Positions 6,794-14,112 are shown, counted from the stretch's first letter. The stretch: 21,039 bases of DNA from RUG100 sp034927505 (GCA_034927505.1 JAYFPY010000020.1:1-21039), one strand, 5' to 3'. A program made the numbers and translations. The notes: a model not told the origin generated them from the sequence alone.

Positions 6794-6825
6794 GGTTGTG
6801 GGTTCGAATCCCACGTGCCTCACCA
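6794..6825 (+). other. 3' end of a tRNA gene (T arm, acceptor strand, CCA): probable element attachment site
   Basis: GTGGG-TTCGAAT-CCCAC (6798-6814) is a perfect T arm with the conserved TTCGAAT loop. It is followed by the seven-base 3' acceptor strand GTGCCTC (6815-6821), discriminator A and encoded CCA (6823-6825). The 5' acceptor strand should read GAGGCAC, but neither this nor a D arm occurs upstream at tRNA distance, so the gene is not whole. Tyrosine integrases commonly insert at tRNA 3' ends and leave such a duplicate at the far end. This is therefore likely the right attachment site, with the intact tRNA left of the window. The isotype is not determinable. Confidence 0.8.
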
Positions 6826-6864
6826 AAAATAAAACAAAACTGTAAATAAAGGAGATCATTTAAA

Positions 6865-7701
6865 ATGAGTGAAAATTGCAGCCATGACTGTGGCAGCTGC
6901 GGTGTTGAAGGATGCGGAGACAGAACTCCGGAGAGTCTTATCGAAAAACCTCATGAACTGAGTCAGATCAAAAAAGTCATCGGCGTAGTCAGCGGAAAAG
7001 GCGGAGTAGGCAAATCGTCTGTTTCGGCTCTGGCAGCCATATCTGCACAGAAGATGGGATACAGAGCAGCCATCATGGATGCCGATGTGACAGGACCGTC
7101 TATTCCTAGGATGTTCGGAGTAGAAGAACAGGTATTTGCCACAGAAGAAGGTATAATGCCGGCAAAATCGAAATCCGGGATCGAACTGATATCGACCAAT
7201 CTGATACTTGAAAATCCGGGAGACCCTGTCATCTGGAGGGGACCTGTGATAGCAGGCCTGGTAAAACAGTTCTGGACAGACGTGATATGGGGCGATGTGG
7301 ACTTTTTGTTCATCGATATGCCGCCGGGAACCGGCGATGTGCCTCTGACTGTATTCCAGACTATACCCGTTGACGGTATCATAGTAGTCGCCAGCCCGCA
7401 GGAACTGGTATCTATGATAGTGGAAAAGGCTCTGAAGATGGCCGAGATGATGGACATACCCGTACTGGGCCTCATCGAAAACATGAGCTACGTAAAGTGT
7501 CCGGACTGCGGCAAGGAGATAAAGATATTTGGAGAAAGCCATATAGACGAGGCCGCTGAAAAGCACGGGCTGGAAGTCCTGGCAAAGATCCCTGTAGATC
7601 CGTCGCTGGCGCTGGGCTGCGATAAAGGACTGATCGAACTGTATGAAGGCGACTGGCTGGGAAATCTGGAAGACAAATACACTGAAATGGTAAAAAAATA
7701 A
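6865..7701 (+). CDS. mrp: Mrp/NBP35 family iron-sulfur cluster carrier ATPase
   Basis: This 278-residue P-loop ATPase of the Mrp/NBP35 family carries Fe-S clusters to target proteins in the cytoplasm. The deviant Walker A SGKGGVGKS is at 43-51, the switch region MDADVTGPSIPRMFG follows, then the IDMPPGTGDVPLT segment characteristic of Mrp, and C212-P-D-C215 that bridges a [4Fe-4S] cluster at the dimer interface. The N terminus holds four cysteines (C5, C9, C12, C17) before the P-loop, like the N-terminal cluster site of NBP35-type proteins. ATG 6865 follows AAAGGAGA. The gene lies 39 bases after the tRNA fragment with no promoter in the gap, so it probably depends on read-through from the left. 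The phosphate acetyltransferase gene follows after 15 bases. Confidence 0.95.
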   Translation: MSENCSHDCGSCGVEGCGDRTPESLIEKPHELSQIKKVIGVVSGKGGVGKSSVSALAAISAQKMGYRAAIMDADVTGPSIPRMFGVEEQVFATEEGIMPAKSKSGIELISTNLILENPGDPVIWRGPVIAGLVKQFWTDVIWGDVDFLFIDMPPGTGDVPLTVFQTIPVDGIIVVASPQELVSMIVEKALKMAEMMDIPVLGLIENMSYVKCPDCGKEIKIFGESHIDEAAEKHGLEVLAKIPVDPSLALGCDKGLIELYEGDWLGNLEDKYTEMVKK

Positions 7702-7716
7702 AAGGAGATATAAATA

Positions 7717-8688
7717 ATGTTTGAAAATCTGATCGAAATACTGAAAAAAGACCCGAGAAAAATAGTGTTCACGGAAGGTCCGGATCCAAGGATCCTGGAA
7801 GCCGCCGCAAAACTGAAAAAAGAAGGATTTCTGACGCCTATCCTGGTGGGGAATGCAGATGAAGTCAAAGGAGCCGCAAAGGCAGGCGGATTCGACATCG
7901 AAGGGCTGGAGATAATAGACCCGGCCACATATCCTGAAATGGATGCAATGGTTGCAAAAATGGTAGAGCTGAGAAAAGGCAAGATGGATGAGGCTAAGTG
8001 CAGAGCAGCTCTTTCAAAAGGAAATTACTTTGGCACTATGCTGGTAAAGATGGGCGCTGCAGACGCTCTTCTGGGAGGCGCTACATATTCCACAGCGGAT
8101 ACTGTAAGGCCGGCCCTTCAGCTTATCAAGACAAAGCCGGGCAGCAAAATCGTATCTTCATGCTTTATCATGACAAGAGAAAAAGACGGCAATGATGAAA
8201 TGCTGGCAATGGCAGACTGTGCCATCAACATTGCACCTGAAGAAGATGACATTGTTGAAACAGCTATAGAAACAGCAAATACAGCGAAGATATTCGGAAT
8301 GGATCCGAAGGTAGCAATGCTGTCATATTCCACAAAAGGCTCCGGCGCGGGAGATTCAGTGGACAAAATGAAAAATGCAACAGAAAAGATCATGGCAAAG
8401 GCTCCGGATCTGGCAGTGGATGGAGAACTTCAGTTCGATGCCGCCGTATCACCGGTAGTCGCGGAAACAAAATGCAAGGGATCAAAAGTTGCAGGACAGG
8501 CAAATACTTTCATATTCCCGGATATCAACGCAGGGAATATAGGATATAAGATAGCTCAGAGACTGGGTGGATTCGATGCTTTCGGACCTATACTCCAGGG
8601 TCTCAATGCTCCAATAAACGACCTTTCAAGAGGGTGTAATGCGGATGAAGTCTACACAATGGCTATCATCACTGCAGCACTGAAATAG
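7717..8688 (+). CDS. pta: Phosphate acetyltransferase
   Basis: This 323-residue enzyme interconverts acetyl-CoA plus phosphate with acetyl phosphate plus CoA. In fermentative bacteria it normally works with acetate kinase to make ATP. The protein is full length for the short class that has only the catalytic PTA_PTB domain. Recognisable parts are the N-terminal FTEGPDPRILEAAAKLK, the central MGAADALLGGATYSTADTVR (about 112-131), and the C-terminal SPVVAETKCKGSKVAGQANTF followed by FPDINAGNIGYKIAQRLGG. ATG 7717 follows AAAGGAGA with good spacing and sits 15 bases after mrp, so the two are co-transcribed. No acetate kinase gene follows; a strong terminator comes about 40 bases later, so ackA must be elsewhere. 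A related branched-acyl (phosphotransbutyrylase-like) specificity is less likely given the sequence. Confidence 0.95.
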   Translation: MFENLIEILKKDPRKIVFTEGPDPRILEAAAKLKKEGFLTPILVGNADEVKGAAKAGGFDIEGLEIIDPATYPEMDAMVAKMVELRKGKMDEAKCRAALSKGNYFGTMLVKMGAADALLGGATYSTADTVRPALQLIKTKPGSKIVSSCFIMTREKDGNDEMLAMADCAINIAPEEDDIVETAIETANTAKIFGMDPKVAMLSYSTKGSGAGDSVDKMKNATEKIMAKAPDLAVDGELQFDAAVSPVVAETKCKGSKVAGQANTFIFPDINAGNIGYKIAQRLGGFDAFGPILQGLNAPINDLSRGCNADEVYTMAIITAALK

Positions 8689-8727
8689 CAGACAGGGATA
8701 GAGACCTGTATCGTAACGAAAATATTA

Positions 8728-8764
8728 AACGGATGCCGGTGATGAACCGGGATCCGTTTTCTTG
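8728..8764 (+). terminator. Rho-independent terminator after pta
   Basis: AACGGAT (8728-8734) pairs with ATCCGTT (8752-8758), and CCGG (8736-8739) pairs with CCGG (8747-8750) around a seven-base loop, with one G-G mismatch between the two helices. TTTTCTT follows directly. Confidence 0.88.
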
Positions 8765-8790
8765 AAAATACTGCAGATAAAATGTATAAT
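8762..8790 (+). promoter_or_regulatory. Sigma-A type promoter of the lysO-moxR-VWA operon
   Basis: TTGAAA (8762-8767) and a perfect TATAAT (8785-8790) are separated by 17 bases, with TG directly before the -10 box. The -35 box overlaps the tail of the preceding terminator. Transcription starting near 8797 excludes the ATG at 8796 as the start of the first gene and supports TTG 8826. Confidence 0.8.
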
Positions 8791-8825
8791 TCTATTTGTG
8801 TATGTGCAGCAGAAGGAGAGAACAT

Positions 8826-9128
8826 TTGAAATTGCTGATACTGTATCTTGCGATCACCGTTGCAGGGTACTTTGCGGGAAGCGCATTAAGAAAGAAAAAA
8901 TGGAGGGTCTGGTGGGCGGGCAATGTTCAGGCTATCGCCATAATGATCCTGGTGGGTCTGATGGGCATGCGGCTGGGAGCGAACAGCGACGTCATAGGAA
9001 ACATACCGTCCTACGGCATCACAGCCCTGGTTTTGACTCTGTTTGCAATAGCAGGCAGTCTGGCGGCAGTGCTCATAGCCAGAAAGCTGATGAAGATAGA
9101 CAGGCGCGGGGTGAAGACAGATGACTAA
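8826..9128 (+). CDS. LysO family transporter, small N-terminal subunit
   Basis: This 100-residue membrane protein matches the N-terminal part of LysO (YbjE), a lysine exporter. I chose the TTG at 8826 because AAGGAGAG lies just upstream and the promoter's start point falls about 30 bases before it. The frame opens further to an ATG at 8796, but that ATG sits at the transcription start. Three hydrophobic segments are visible: LLILYLAITVAGYFAG at the N terminus, AIAIMILVGLMGMRLGA, and ITALVLTLFAIAGSLAAVLIA, followed by a basic tail. In E. coli LysO is one polypeptide of about 300 residues; here the small and large parts are separate genes overlapping by eight bases, an arrangement I have seen in other Firmicutes. 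It probably forms a complex with the next product. Confidence 0.82.
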   Translation: MKLLILYLAITVAGYFAGSALRKKKWRVWWAGNVQAIAIMILVGLMGMRLGANSDVIGNIPSYGITALVLTLFAIAGSLAAVLIARKLMKIDRRGVKTDD

Positions 9129-9726
9129 AAAAATACTGCTCTCTGTTGCAGCGGGCGTGCTGATCGGATTGTTTCTGATACCGGAAAAGTACGGGCAGAT
9201 ATTTTTGGAGAGATCGGATACCTGGCTGGTGATCGGGCTGTGCGTTCTTCTGTTCTTTGTCGGTATAGATCTGGGAATGGACGGAACTGTAGTCGGCAAT
9301 TTTAAAAAAGTAGGCTGGCGTATAGCAGTCATCCCGGTTGCAACAATAGCAGGGACAATGGCGGGAGTCGCAGCGGCTTCTCTGTTTCTTCCGGTAACTA
9401 TCCGTGAGGGCATGGCAGTAGGCGCCGGATTCGGATGGTACTCGCTGGCTCCTGTAATACTGAGCAAATACTCGGCGGGGCTCAGCGCCGTATCTTTCAT
9501 ACACAACATACTGAGAGAGATGATTGCCATAGTGCTGATACCTGTTGTCGCAAAGAGGATTGGATACGTAGAGACATGCTGCCTGCCGGGAGCGGCGGCC
9601 ATGGATGTATGCCTGCCTGTAGTGGAGAAGGCAACAAATGCAAATATTGCAGTATACTCCTTTGTTTCGGGAGTTGTGCTGAGCATCGCAGTGCCGGTAA
9701 TGGTGCCGCTGATAGCAGGAATATAG
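9121..9726 (+). CDS. LysO family lysine exporter, large C-terminal subunit
   Basis: This 201-residue membrane protein matches the C-terminal core of LysO, which exports lysine (and toxic lysine analogues) across the inner membrane. ATG 9121 overlaps the end of the small subunit gene by eight bases, implying coupled translation. There are about six hydrophobic segments. Typical family stretches are LLFFVGIDLGMDG (about 44-56), VGAGFGWYSLAPVILSKY (about 100-117) with its conserved Gly and Tyr residues, and the FIHNILREMIAIVLIPVVAK helix (about 125-144). Together with the upstream small gene it makes the full length expected for LysO. It is followed after 17 bases by the MoxR-type gene on the same transcript. 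Identification at family level is firm; lysine as substrate is inferred from E. coli. Confidence 0.88.
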   Translation: MTKKILLSVAAGVLIGLFLIPEKYGQIFLERSDTWLVIGLCVLLFFVGIDLGMDGTVVGNFKKVGWRIAVIPVATIAGTMAGVAAASLFLPVTIREGMAVGAGFGWYSLAPVILSKYSAGLSAVSFIHNILREMIAIVLIPVVAKRIGYVETCCLPGAAAMDVCLPVVEKATNANIAVYSFVSGVVLSIAVPVMVPLIAGI

Positions 9727-9743
9727 TTAAGGAGAATTTGAAA

Positions 9744-10586
9744 ATGAAAAAACTCGATACTTTTAAAGGAAGCGATAATTACGTAGCGACAAAAGAACTG
9801 ATGAATGCAGTAAACGTTTCGATCGCACTGCAGAAACCTTTGTTGATAAAGGGTGAACCGGGAACAGGAAAAACTATGCTGGCAGAAGCTATTTCAGAAT
9901 CTCTGGACATGGAACTGATAATCTGGAGCATCAAGTCAACGACAAAGGCTCAGGACGGGCTATATGTTTACGATACTGTTCAGAGACTGTACGACAGTCA
10001 GTTCGGAGAAGGCGATGTTGCAGACATCAGTCAGTATATAAAACTGGGAAAGCTGGGAGAAGCTTTCACATCAGACAAACAGGTGGTCCTGCTCATAGAT
10101 GAAATAGACAAAGCGGATCTTGAATTTCCAAATGACCTGCTCTGGGAGCTGGACAAGATGGAATTCTATATCAATGAAACCAAGGAGACTGTCAAAACCA
10201 AAACAAGACCTATAGTGATCATCACATCCAATGCGGAAAAGGAACTGCCCGATGCATTCCTGAGAAGATGTATCTTCCACTACATCGAATTCCCGGACGA
10301 AGAAAAGATGAGAGAGATCGTCAACGTGCACTTCGGAGATGTGGACAAAAAGCTGCTGAACCAGGCAATGGAGAGCTTCTATAAAATAAGAGAGATGGAT
10401 GACCTTCAGAAAAAACCAAGCACATCGGAGCTGTTGGACTGGCTGCAGGCGCTCATGATCAGCGGCGTGAAAGTGGACAAGATCGCAAAGGAGATCCCAT
10501 ATGTGGGAGTCCTTTTGAAGAAGAACCAGGATATAGATATAATGTATGAGATCAAAGAGAAGGGTTATTCTCTGAAGAGGTGGTAG
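9744..10586 (+). CDS. MoxR-type AAA+ ATPase
   Basis: This 280-residue AAA+ ATPase is of the MoxR class, which uses ATP to remodel or activate partner proteins, usually with a VWA-domain partner encoded next door. ATG 9744 is preceded by AAGGAGAA; a longer frame from 9435 runs back through the LysO gene in another phase and is not used. Walker A GEPGTGKT is at 37-44, Walker B LLIDEIDKAD at 116-125, sensor 1 IVIITSN at 157-163, and a LPDAFLRRC arginine-finger segment at 168-176. The C terminus forms the helical lid. The VWA gene follows after a single base, so the two are made together. The target protein of the pair is unknown. Confidence 0.92.
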   Translation: MKKLDTFKGSDNYVATKELMNAVNVSIALQKPLLIKGEPGTGKTMLAEAISESLDMELIIWSIKSTTKAQDGLYVYDTVQRLYDSQFGEGDVADISQYIKLGKLGEAFTSDKQVVLLIDEIDKADLEFPNDLLWELDKMEFYINETKETVKTKTRPIVIITSNAEKELPDAFLRRCIFHYIEFPDEEKMREIVNVHFGDVDKKLLNQAMESFYKIREMDDLQKKPSTSELLDWLQALMISGVKVDKIAKEIPYVGVLLKKNQDIDIMYEIKEKGYSLKRW

Positions 10587-10587
10587 T

Positions 10588-11781
10588 ATGTTTCTGGAAT
10601 TCTTCTACCTGCTGAGAGCCCGGGGACTGAAAGTATCCATCAATGAATGGATGGTTCTCATGGAGGCCATGGATATGGATCTGGCAGGATCGTCTCTGAC
10701 GGGATTTTATCATCTCTGCAAGAGCATCCTGGTCAAGACCGAAGCGGATTACGACAAACTGGATTCAGTGTTTGCCGAGTATTTTGACGGCATCGAAACC
10801 CCGGAAGATCTTCCGGAAAAATTCTGGGAGTGGCTCAGTACAGATGAACTGGAAAGAGATCTGAACGACAAAGGACTGGATGATGCTGCGGCAAAAGATC
10901 TGGATGAACTGATGAAGATGTTCCACGAACGCATCGAAGAACAAAAGGAAAAACATCACGGCGGAAATTACTGGATAGGCACCGGCGGAACTTCCACCAT
11001 GGGACGGGGCGGATACAACAAGGCCGGCATCCGTGTCGGAGGAGAAGGAAGGCACCGCTCTGCAGTTCAGGTCGCAGGTGAACGTCACTTCAAAGATTTC
11101 CGTGAAGACACAGTACTGGATATAAGACAGTTCCAGATGGCTTTCAGAAAGCTGCGTCAGTATTCATCCAGAGTGGATTCTGCAAAGACTGAACTGGATA
11201 TAGACAAGACTGTCGATGAAACGTCAGACAATGCGGGTATGCTGACACTGGCTTATGAAAAGCCGAGAAAGAACACGGTGAAGATCCTGCTGCTGATAGA
11301 TTCGGACGGATCCATGCTCAGGTACAGCGAGCTGTGCAACAGACTGTTCCAGGCCCTGCGAAAATCCAATCACTTCAAAGACCTTAAAGTGTATTTTTTC
11401 CACAACTGCATATATGACAATCTGTATAATACACCGTACTGCAGGAGAGGAGACTGGACAGATACAGAATGGGTATTGAAAAATCTGGACAGTGAATACA
11501 AAGTCATCTTTGTAGGCGATGCGGCTATGGCGCCGTCGGAGCTTTTTCGAAAGGGCGGCAATGCATACGTGGGAATGTACAATGATGAGCTGGGCATTGA
11601 ATGGTTGAATAAATTTAAAAAAAGATACAAGAAAAAGATATGGCTGAACCCAATACCGAAAAGCGACTGGGAATACGCCTACGGCAGCAGGACCATCCAT
11701 GAGGTGGGAAATGTATTTTCCATGTACGAGCTGACACTGGACGGACTGGAAAAGGGAATAAAAAAACTGCTGGTAAAATAA
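10588..11781 (+). CDS. VWA domain protein, CoxE-like partner of the MoxR ATPase
   Basis: This 397-residue cytoplasmic protein resembles the CoxE-like VWA family that pairs with MoxR ATPases. The N-terminal half is helical and acidic (SINEWMVLMEAM, then LPEKFWEWL...) with a glycine-rich linker (about 128-155: GGNYWIGTGGTSTMGRGGYN). The VWA domain occupies about 230-397. Its metal-ion site reads D238-S-D-G-S242-M instead of the classic DxSxS, and a later D311 (FVGDAAM) may complete the site. The C-terminal WLNPIPKSDWEYAYG stretch is typical of the family. ATG 10588 lies one base after the moxR stop, preceded by GAGGTGG. A strong terminator follows. In carboxydotrophs such pairs mature molybdenum enzymes, but no such enzyme is in the window, so the client is unknown. 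Confidence 0.9.
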   Translation: MFLEFFYLLRARGLKVSINEWMVLMEAMDMDLAGSSLTGFYHLCKSILVKTEADYDKLDSVFAEYFDGIETPEDLPEKFWEWLSTDELERDLNDKGLDDAAAKDLDELMKMFHERIEEQKEKHHGGNYWIGTGGTSTMGRGGYNKAGIRVGGEGRHRSAVQVAGERHFKDFREDTVLDIRQFQMAFRKLRQYSSRVDSAKTELDIDKTVDETSDNAGMLTLAYEKPRKNTVKILLLIDSDGSMLRYSELCNRLFQALRKSNHFKDLKVYFFHNCIYDNLYNTPYCRRGDWTDTEWVLKNLDSEYKVIFVGDAAMAPSELFRKGGNAYVGMYNDELGIEWLNKFKKRYKKKIWLNPIPKSDWEYAYGSRTIHEVGNVFSMYELTLDGLEKGIKKLLVK

Positions 11782-11796
11782 TATGAGAACATCACG

Positions 11797-11825
11797 ACAG
11801 AGACGGAGCACCCGTCTCTGTTTTA
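11797..11825 (+). terminator. Rho-independent terminator of the lysO-moxR-VWA operon
   Basis: ACAGAGACGG (11797-11806) pairs perfectly with CCGTCTCTGT (11812-11821) around a five-base loop, and a short T-run follows. Confidence 0.88.
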
Positions 11826-11832
11826 GATAGCC

Positions 11833-11869
11833 AAAAAAATGCAGTTTATGCCGTAACGGGTATTTTTTA
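11833..11869. terminator. Second AT-rich hairpin, terminator-like
   Basis: AAAAAATGC (11834-11842) pairs with GTATTTTTT (11860-11868, one G-T pair), with an inner CCG/CGG hairpin (11851-11859). The long A- and T-runs make it terminator-like on both strands. It lies just after the strong hairpin at 11797 and before the toxin operon, so it may insulate the operon. I see no clear promoter for that operon in the remaining 50 bases. Confidence 0.4.
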
Positions 11870-11922
11870 ATGGAAGAATAGTATGATGTCAAATGGATAG
11901 TTATGTAACAGAAGGAGTCGAC

Positions 11923-12201
11923 ATGGAAATAAAAACAAGTATAGCAGGTATATTCAAGTATACCTTCGGCATGAGGAATGTTGCCGGCAGTATTACGACG
12001 CTGCATGGAGCTGCAGACGGAAACGGGACCAATGTTTTGGTAGAAGAAGATTGTCTGGAAACTTTCGGTGATTTCGCTTCAGTGTTGAAGAGAGATAAGA
12101 AGATCATAGTAGGAGATGCTGACAATCTTGAGAAGGCTGCGCTGAATTTTGATGACACAGATAATACGCTGGGAAGTGTTATCAAAGGAGCTGTGAAATA
12201 A
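11923..12201 (+). CDS. LXG-associated WXG100-like small protein (Lap-type partner)
   Basis: This 92-residue protein lies directly upstream of an LXG toxin gene. I chose ATG 11923 because GAAGGAG lies five bases before it; an ATG at 11893 lacks such a site. The C-terminal half (about 50-92) is helical, and FDDTD (76-80) has the FxxxD form of the export signal in LXG-associated helical proteins, which pair with the LXG domain and guide it to the type VII secretion machinery. The N-terminal half (glycine- and threonine-rich, 20-40) is less regular than a classic WXG100 protein and no WXG motif is visible. It overlaps the next gene by one base (TAATG). The role is inferred mainly from size, motif and position. 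Confidence 0.75.
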   Translation: MEIKTSIAGIFKYTFGMRNVAGSITTLHGAADGNGTNVLVEEDCLETFGDFASVLKRDKKIIVGDADNLEKAALNFDDTDNTLGSVIKGAVK

Positions 12202-12392
12202 TGTCCGACAAAATATATGACATCAAAAAAATCGGATCACAGTTCACCAAACTGATAGAAGAAATGAAATCCAACATGAAGGGCTGCAGAGACGCACAGA
12301 TCAGGATAAATGCCATTGAAAAAGATTTCAATAATGAACAGAGAAGGCTGATCGCTGCAGCGACAGAAGAAGCTGATGAAAAAGAACGGTAG
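12201..12392 (+). CDS. Second small helical LXG-associated protein
   Basis: This 63-residue, highly charged protein is predicted to be almost entirely helical and probably coiled coil (heptad-like KLIEEMKSNMKGCRDAQIRI, then AIEKDFNNEQRRLIAAA). It has no signal peptide. ATG 12201 overlaps the stop codon before it by one base, with GGAG upstream. It sits three bases before the LXG toxin gene. LXG toxins usually need two small helical partners encoded upstream; this would be the second, acting as a targeting factor or chaperone for the LXG domain. I do not recognise a specific family, and the assignment rests on context and helical character. Confidence 0.72.
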   Translation: MSDKIYDIKKIGSQFTKLIEEMKSNMKGCRDAQIRINAIEKDFNNEQRRLIAAATEEADEKER

Positions 12393-12395
12393 ATA

Positions 12396-14096
12396 ATGGG
12401 AATAACGATAAACATCAGCACCGTCAGAGAACGGCTGCACGAAATGAACAGAGAATTAAAAAACAATAAAGACAAGATAGACCGGCAGAGATCTCTGGGG
12501 ACAAGTTTTGCTGAAGACAACAATTATACCGGCAAGGGATATGCCGGCATAAAAAACTATTTCGCAGCAGTACAGGTGTCCATCCAGAAAGGTATCATTT
12601 GTTTTTGCGATGAAGCAATCAAAGCCAACATTAAGTATGACAGCGAGTTGGAATCATACTTTGGAGGTCTTCGTCGCATCGATGAAGATGATCTGAAAGA
12701 GAAGATAGATAATATCCGGTCTTTGGAGAATGAACTGGAAGCAGTGAGCATCATGGATACAGCAAAGGACGGTGTGATCGGTTCCATGAAAAACAGTCGG
12801 CAGACTCTGCAGAAACTGCTTGATGATCTGTATAGATTCAACGATGAGACAGGGAGCATATATAATGAAAGCCGTAAACTGATGTACAAAATAAAACAGG
12901 GGGAGGCCTGCGCAGAAACAGTATTTGTCAATAGAAAGACAGGGCAGTATATATTGGGCCCTGTTGATTTGGAATGGAAGAATGAGATAGACCGCGCATG
13001 GACGGAGAATCAGTATAAGATAACGAGGCCGCCCGGTATGACCGATGATCAATATACAAAGTATAAAGATAAAATATATGACCAGGTGGAGTATTTAGAA
13101 AAGAACGGCAAATGGGACAAGGCCGCCCTGACTGCTTATGTGAATGAAATCAACAAACTGTATAAAGAATCGGATGAAACGTACAGTTCAAGGGCGGACA
13201 GAGTGTTCAAAGAAAGCAAACTGGTCGGTTCCGGAGTGTATAAGAAGATGTTTGACGCCTGCGAGTACAGCAATAAAGATAAAGCTGACATGGTCATGGA
13301 TCAGCTGGGAGGCAAGATAGATAAAAACGGCATGCTGCAGTTGAAAGGAGATTTCAAACTAGATCCGAATATGCCGCCTCATGACAGTTTTTACGACAAG
13401 TTTGCGGTATGCGTTACAAAGGGCTATCCCGATGGACTGACCAAGGATGCTGCCAATGGAGATAAAGATGTAGAAAATGATATGAAAAGGCTTCATCAAT
13501 TCAGAATGTACATAGACCGGAACAATATCGATTATGTGCGGAACAATTTCAAAAAAGACGGAATGACGGATGAAGAAGCACTTAAAGCGTATGTGAATGC
13601 GTCAAAGGCAGATGGCGGTCTGGGAGGCGAAAAGCTGATAATAGGAGGAGCAAGATTGCATAATAAATATCCTCAGCGGAAATCGTATCGCACATATGTG
13701 AAAAAGAAAGAAAACAAAAAAAGAATGACTAATAATTCACATGCTGAATTCATCATAGATCCAGACGGGAAATTTATATCGCAGTGGGACGTGCTGGAAC
13801 AAAAGAAAGATGGTACTATGATAAGCGATCCGGACTACTATAAAAGGAAATACGCCGGAAATAAAAATGGATGGGTCGATTTCCAAAAACATATGGCTGA
13901 TACAGAGTCATTCAATTATGCAGTTGGGAAAGGTGATTCATATAAAAAGCAGCATGTTAAATTTGATATGGATCCGCCTAAAGACTTCGATACAGACTTG
14001 AGAAATGAAGCATTGAAAGGGTGGGAAAGCCCATCTAAAGATGTATATGATTACAAATCGGACGACGGAGATGACTATTCAACTGTAAAAAAATAA
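12396..14096 (+). CDS. LXG domain polymorphic toxin, probable type VII secretion substrate
   Basis: This is a 566-residue protein with a helical N-terminal LXG domain (about 1-200); the typical GKGYAGIKNYFAAVQVSIQKG segment lies at about 46-66 and long coiled-coil helices follow to about 150. LXG proteins are exported by the type VII system of Gram-positive bacteria and kill competing cells with variable C-terminal domains. Residues about 200-400 form a helical linker rich in KDK and DK pairs. The C-terminal domain (about 415-566) holds NNSHAEFIIDPDGKFISQWDVL, then SDPDYY and ESFNYAVGKGDSY. It resembles DUF3114-type domains as I remember them, but I am not sure. There is no recognised nuclease or NADase motif. 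Two membrane proteins follow, suggesting immunity at the membrane. There is little Shine-Dalgarno sequence before ATG 12396, so translation is probably coupled. Confidence 0.85.
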   Translation: MGITINISTVRERLHEMNRELKNNKDKIDRQRSLGTSFAEDNNYTGKGYAGIKNYFAAVQVSIQKGIICFCDEAIKANIKYDSELESYFGGLRRIDEDDLKEKIDNIRSLENELEAVSIMDTAKDGVIGSMKNSRQTLQKLLDDLYRFNDETGSIYNESRKLMYKIKQGEACAETVFVNRKTGQYILGPVDLEWKNEIDRAWTENQYKITRPPGMTDDQYTKYKDKIYDQVEYLEKNGKWDKAALTAYVNEINKLYKESDETYSSRADRVFKESKLVGSGVYKKMFDACEYSNKDKADMVMDQLGGKIDKNGMLQLKGDFKLDPNMPPHDSFYDKFAVCVTKGYPDGLTKDAANGDKDVENDMKRLHQFRMYIDRNNIDYVRNNFKKDGMTDEEALKAYVNASKADGGLGGEKLIIGGARLHNKYPQRKSYRTYVKKKENKKRMTNNSHAEFIIDPDGKFISQWDVLEQKKDGTMISDPDYYKRKYAGNKNGWVDFQKHMADTESFNYAVGKGDSYKKQHVKFDMDPPKDFDTDLRNEALKGWESPSKDVYDYKSDDGDDYSTVKK

Positions 14097-14112
14097 GTAA
14101 GAGGAATCAATA

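Noticed and set aside
6734..6825. A complete tRNA, with the 5-bp stem and 7-base loop at 6757-6773 (TTA in the anticodon position) as anticodon arm
   Set aside because: There is no D arm, no GAGGCAC acceptor strand, no T at the position before the anticodon, and 24 bases between this hairpin and the T arm. The resemblance is most likely chance.
6546..6825. A tmRNA gene ending in the T arm and CCA
   Set aside because: GAGGCAG at 6546-6552 nearly pairs with the acceptor strand, but no tag-peptide frame ending in an ALAA-like sequence and no tmRNA core are visible.
8796..8825. ATG 8796 as start of the small LysO gene
   Set aside because: It lies at the predicted transcription start, and the added residues (MCMCSRRREH) do not look like the family's N terminus.
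9435..9743. An N-terminal extension of the MoxR-type protein
   Set aside because: The extension is the LysO gene read in another frame. ATG 9744 has its own ribosome site and matches family length.
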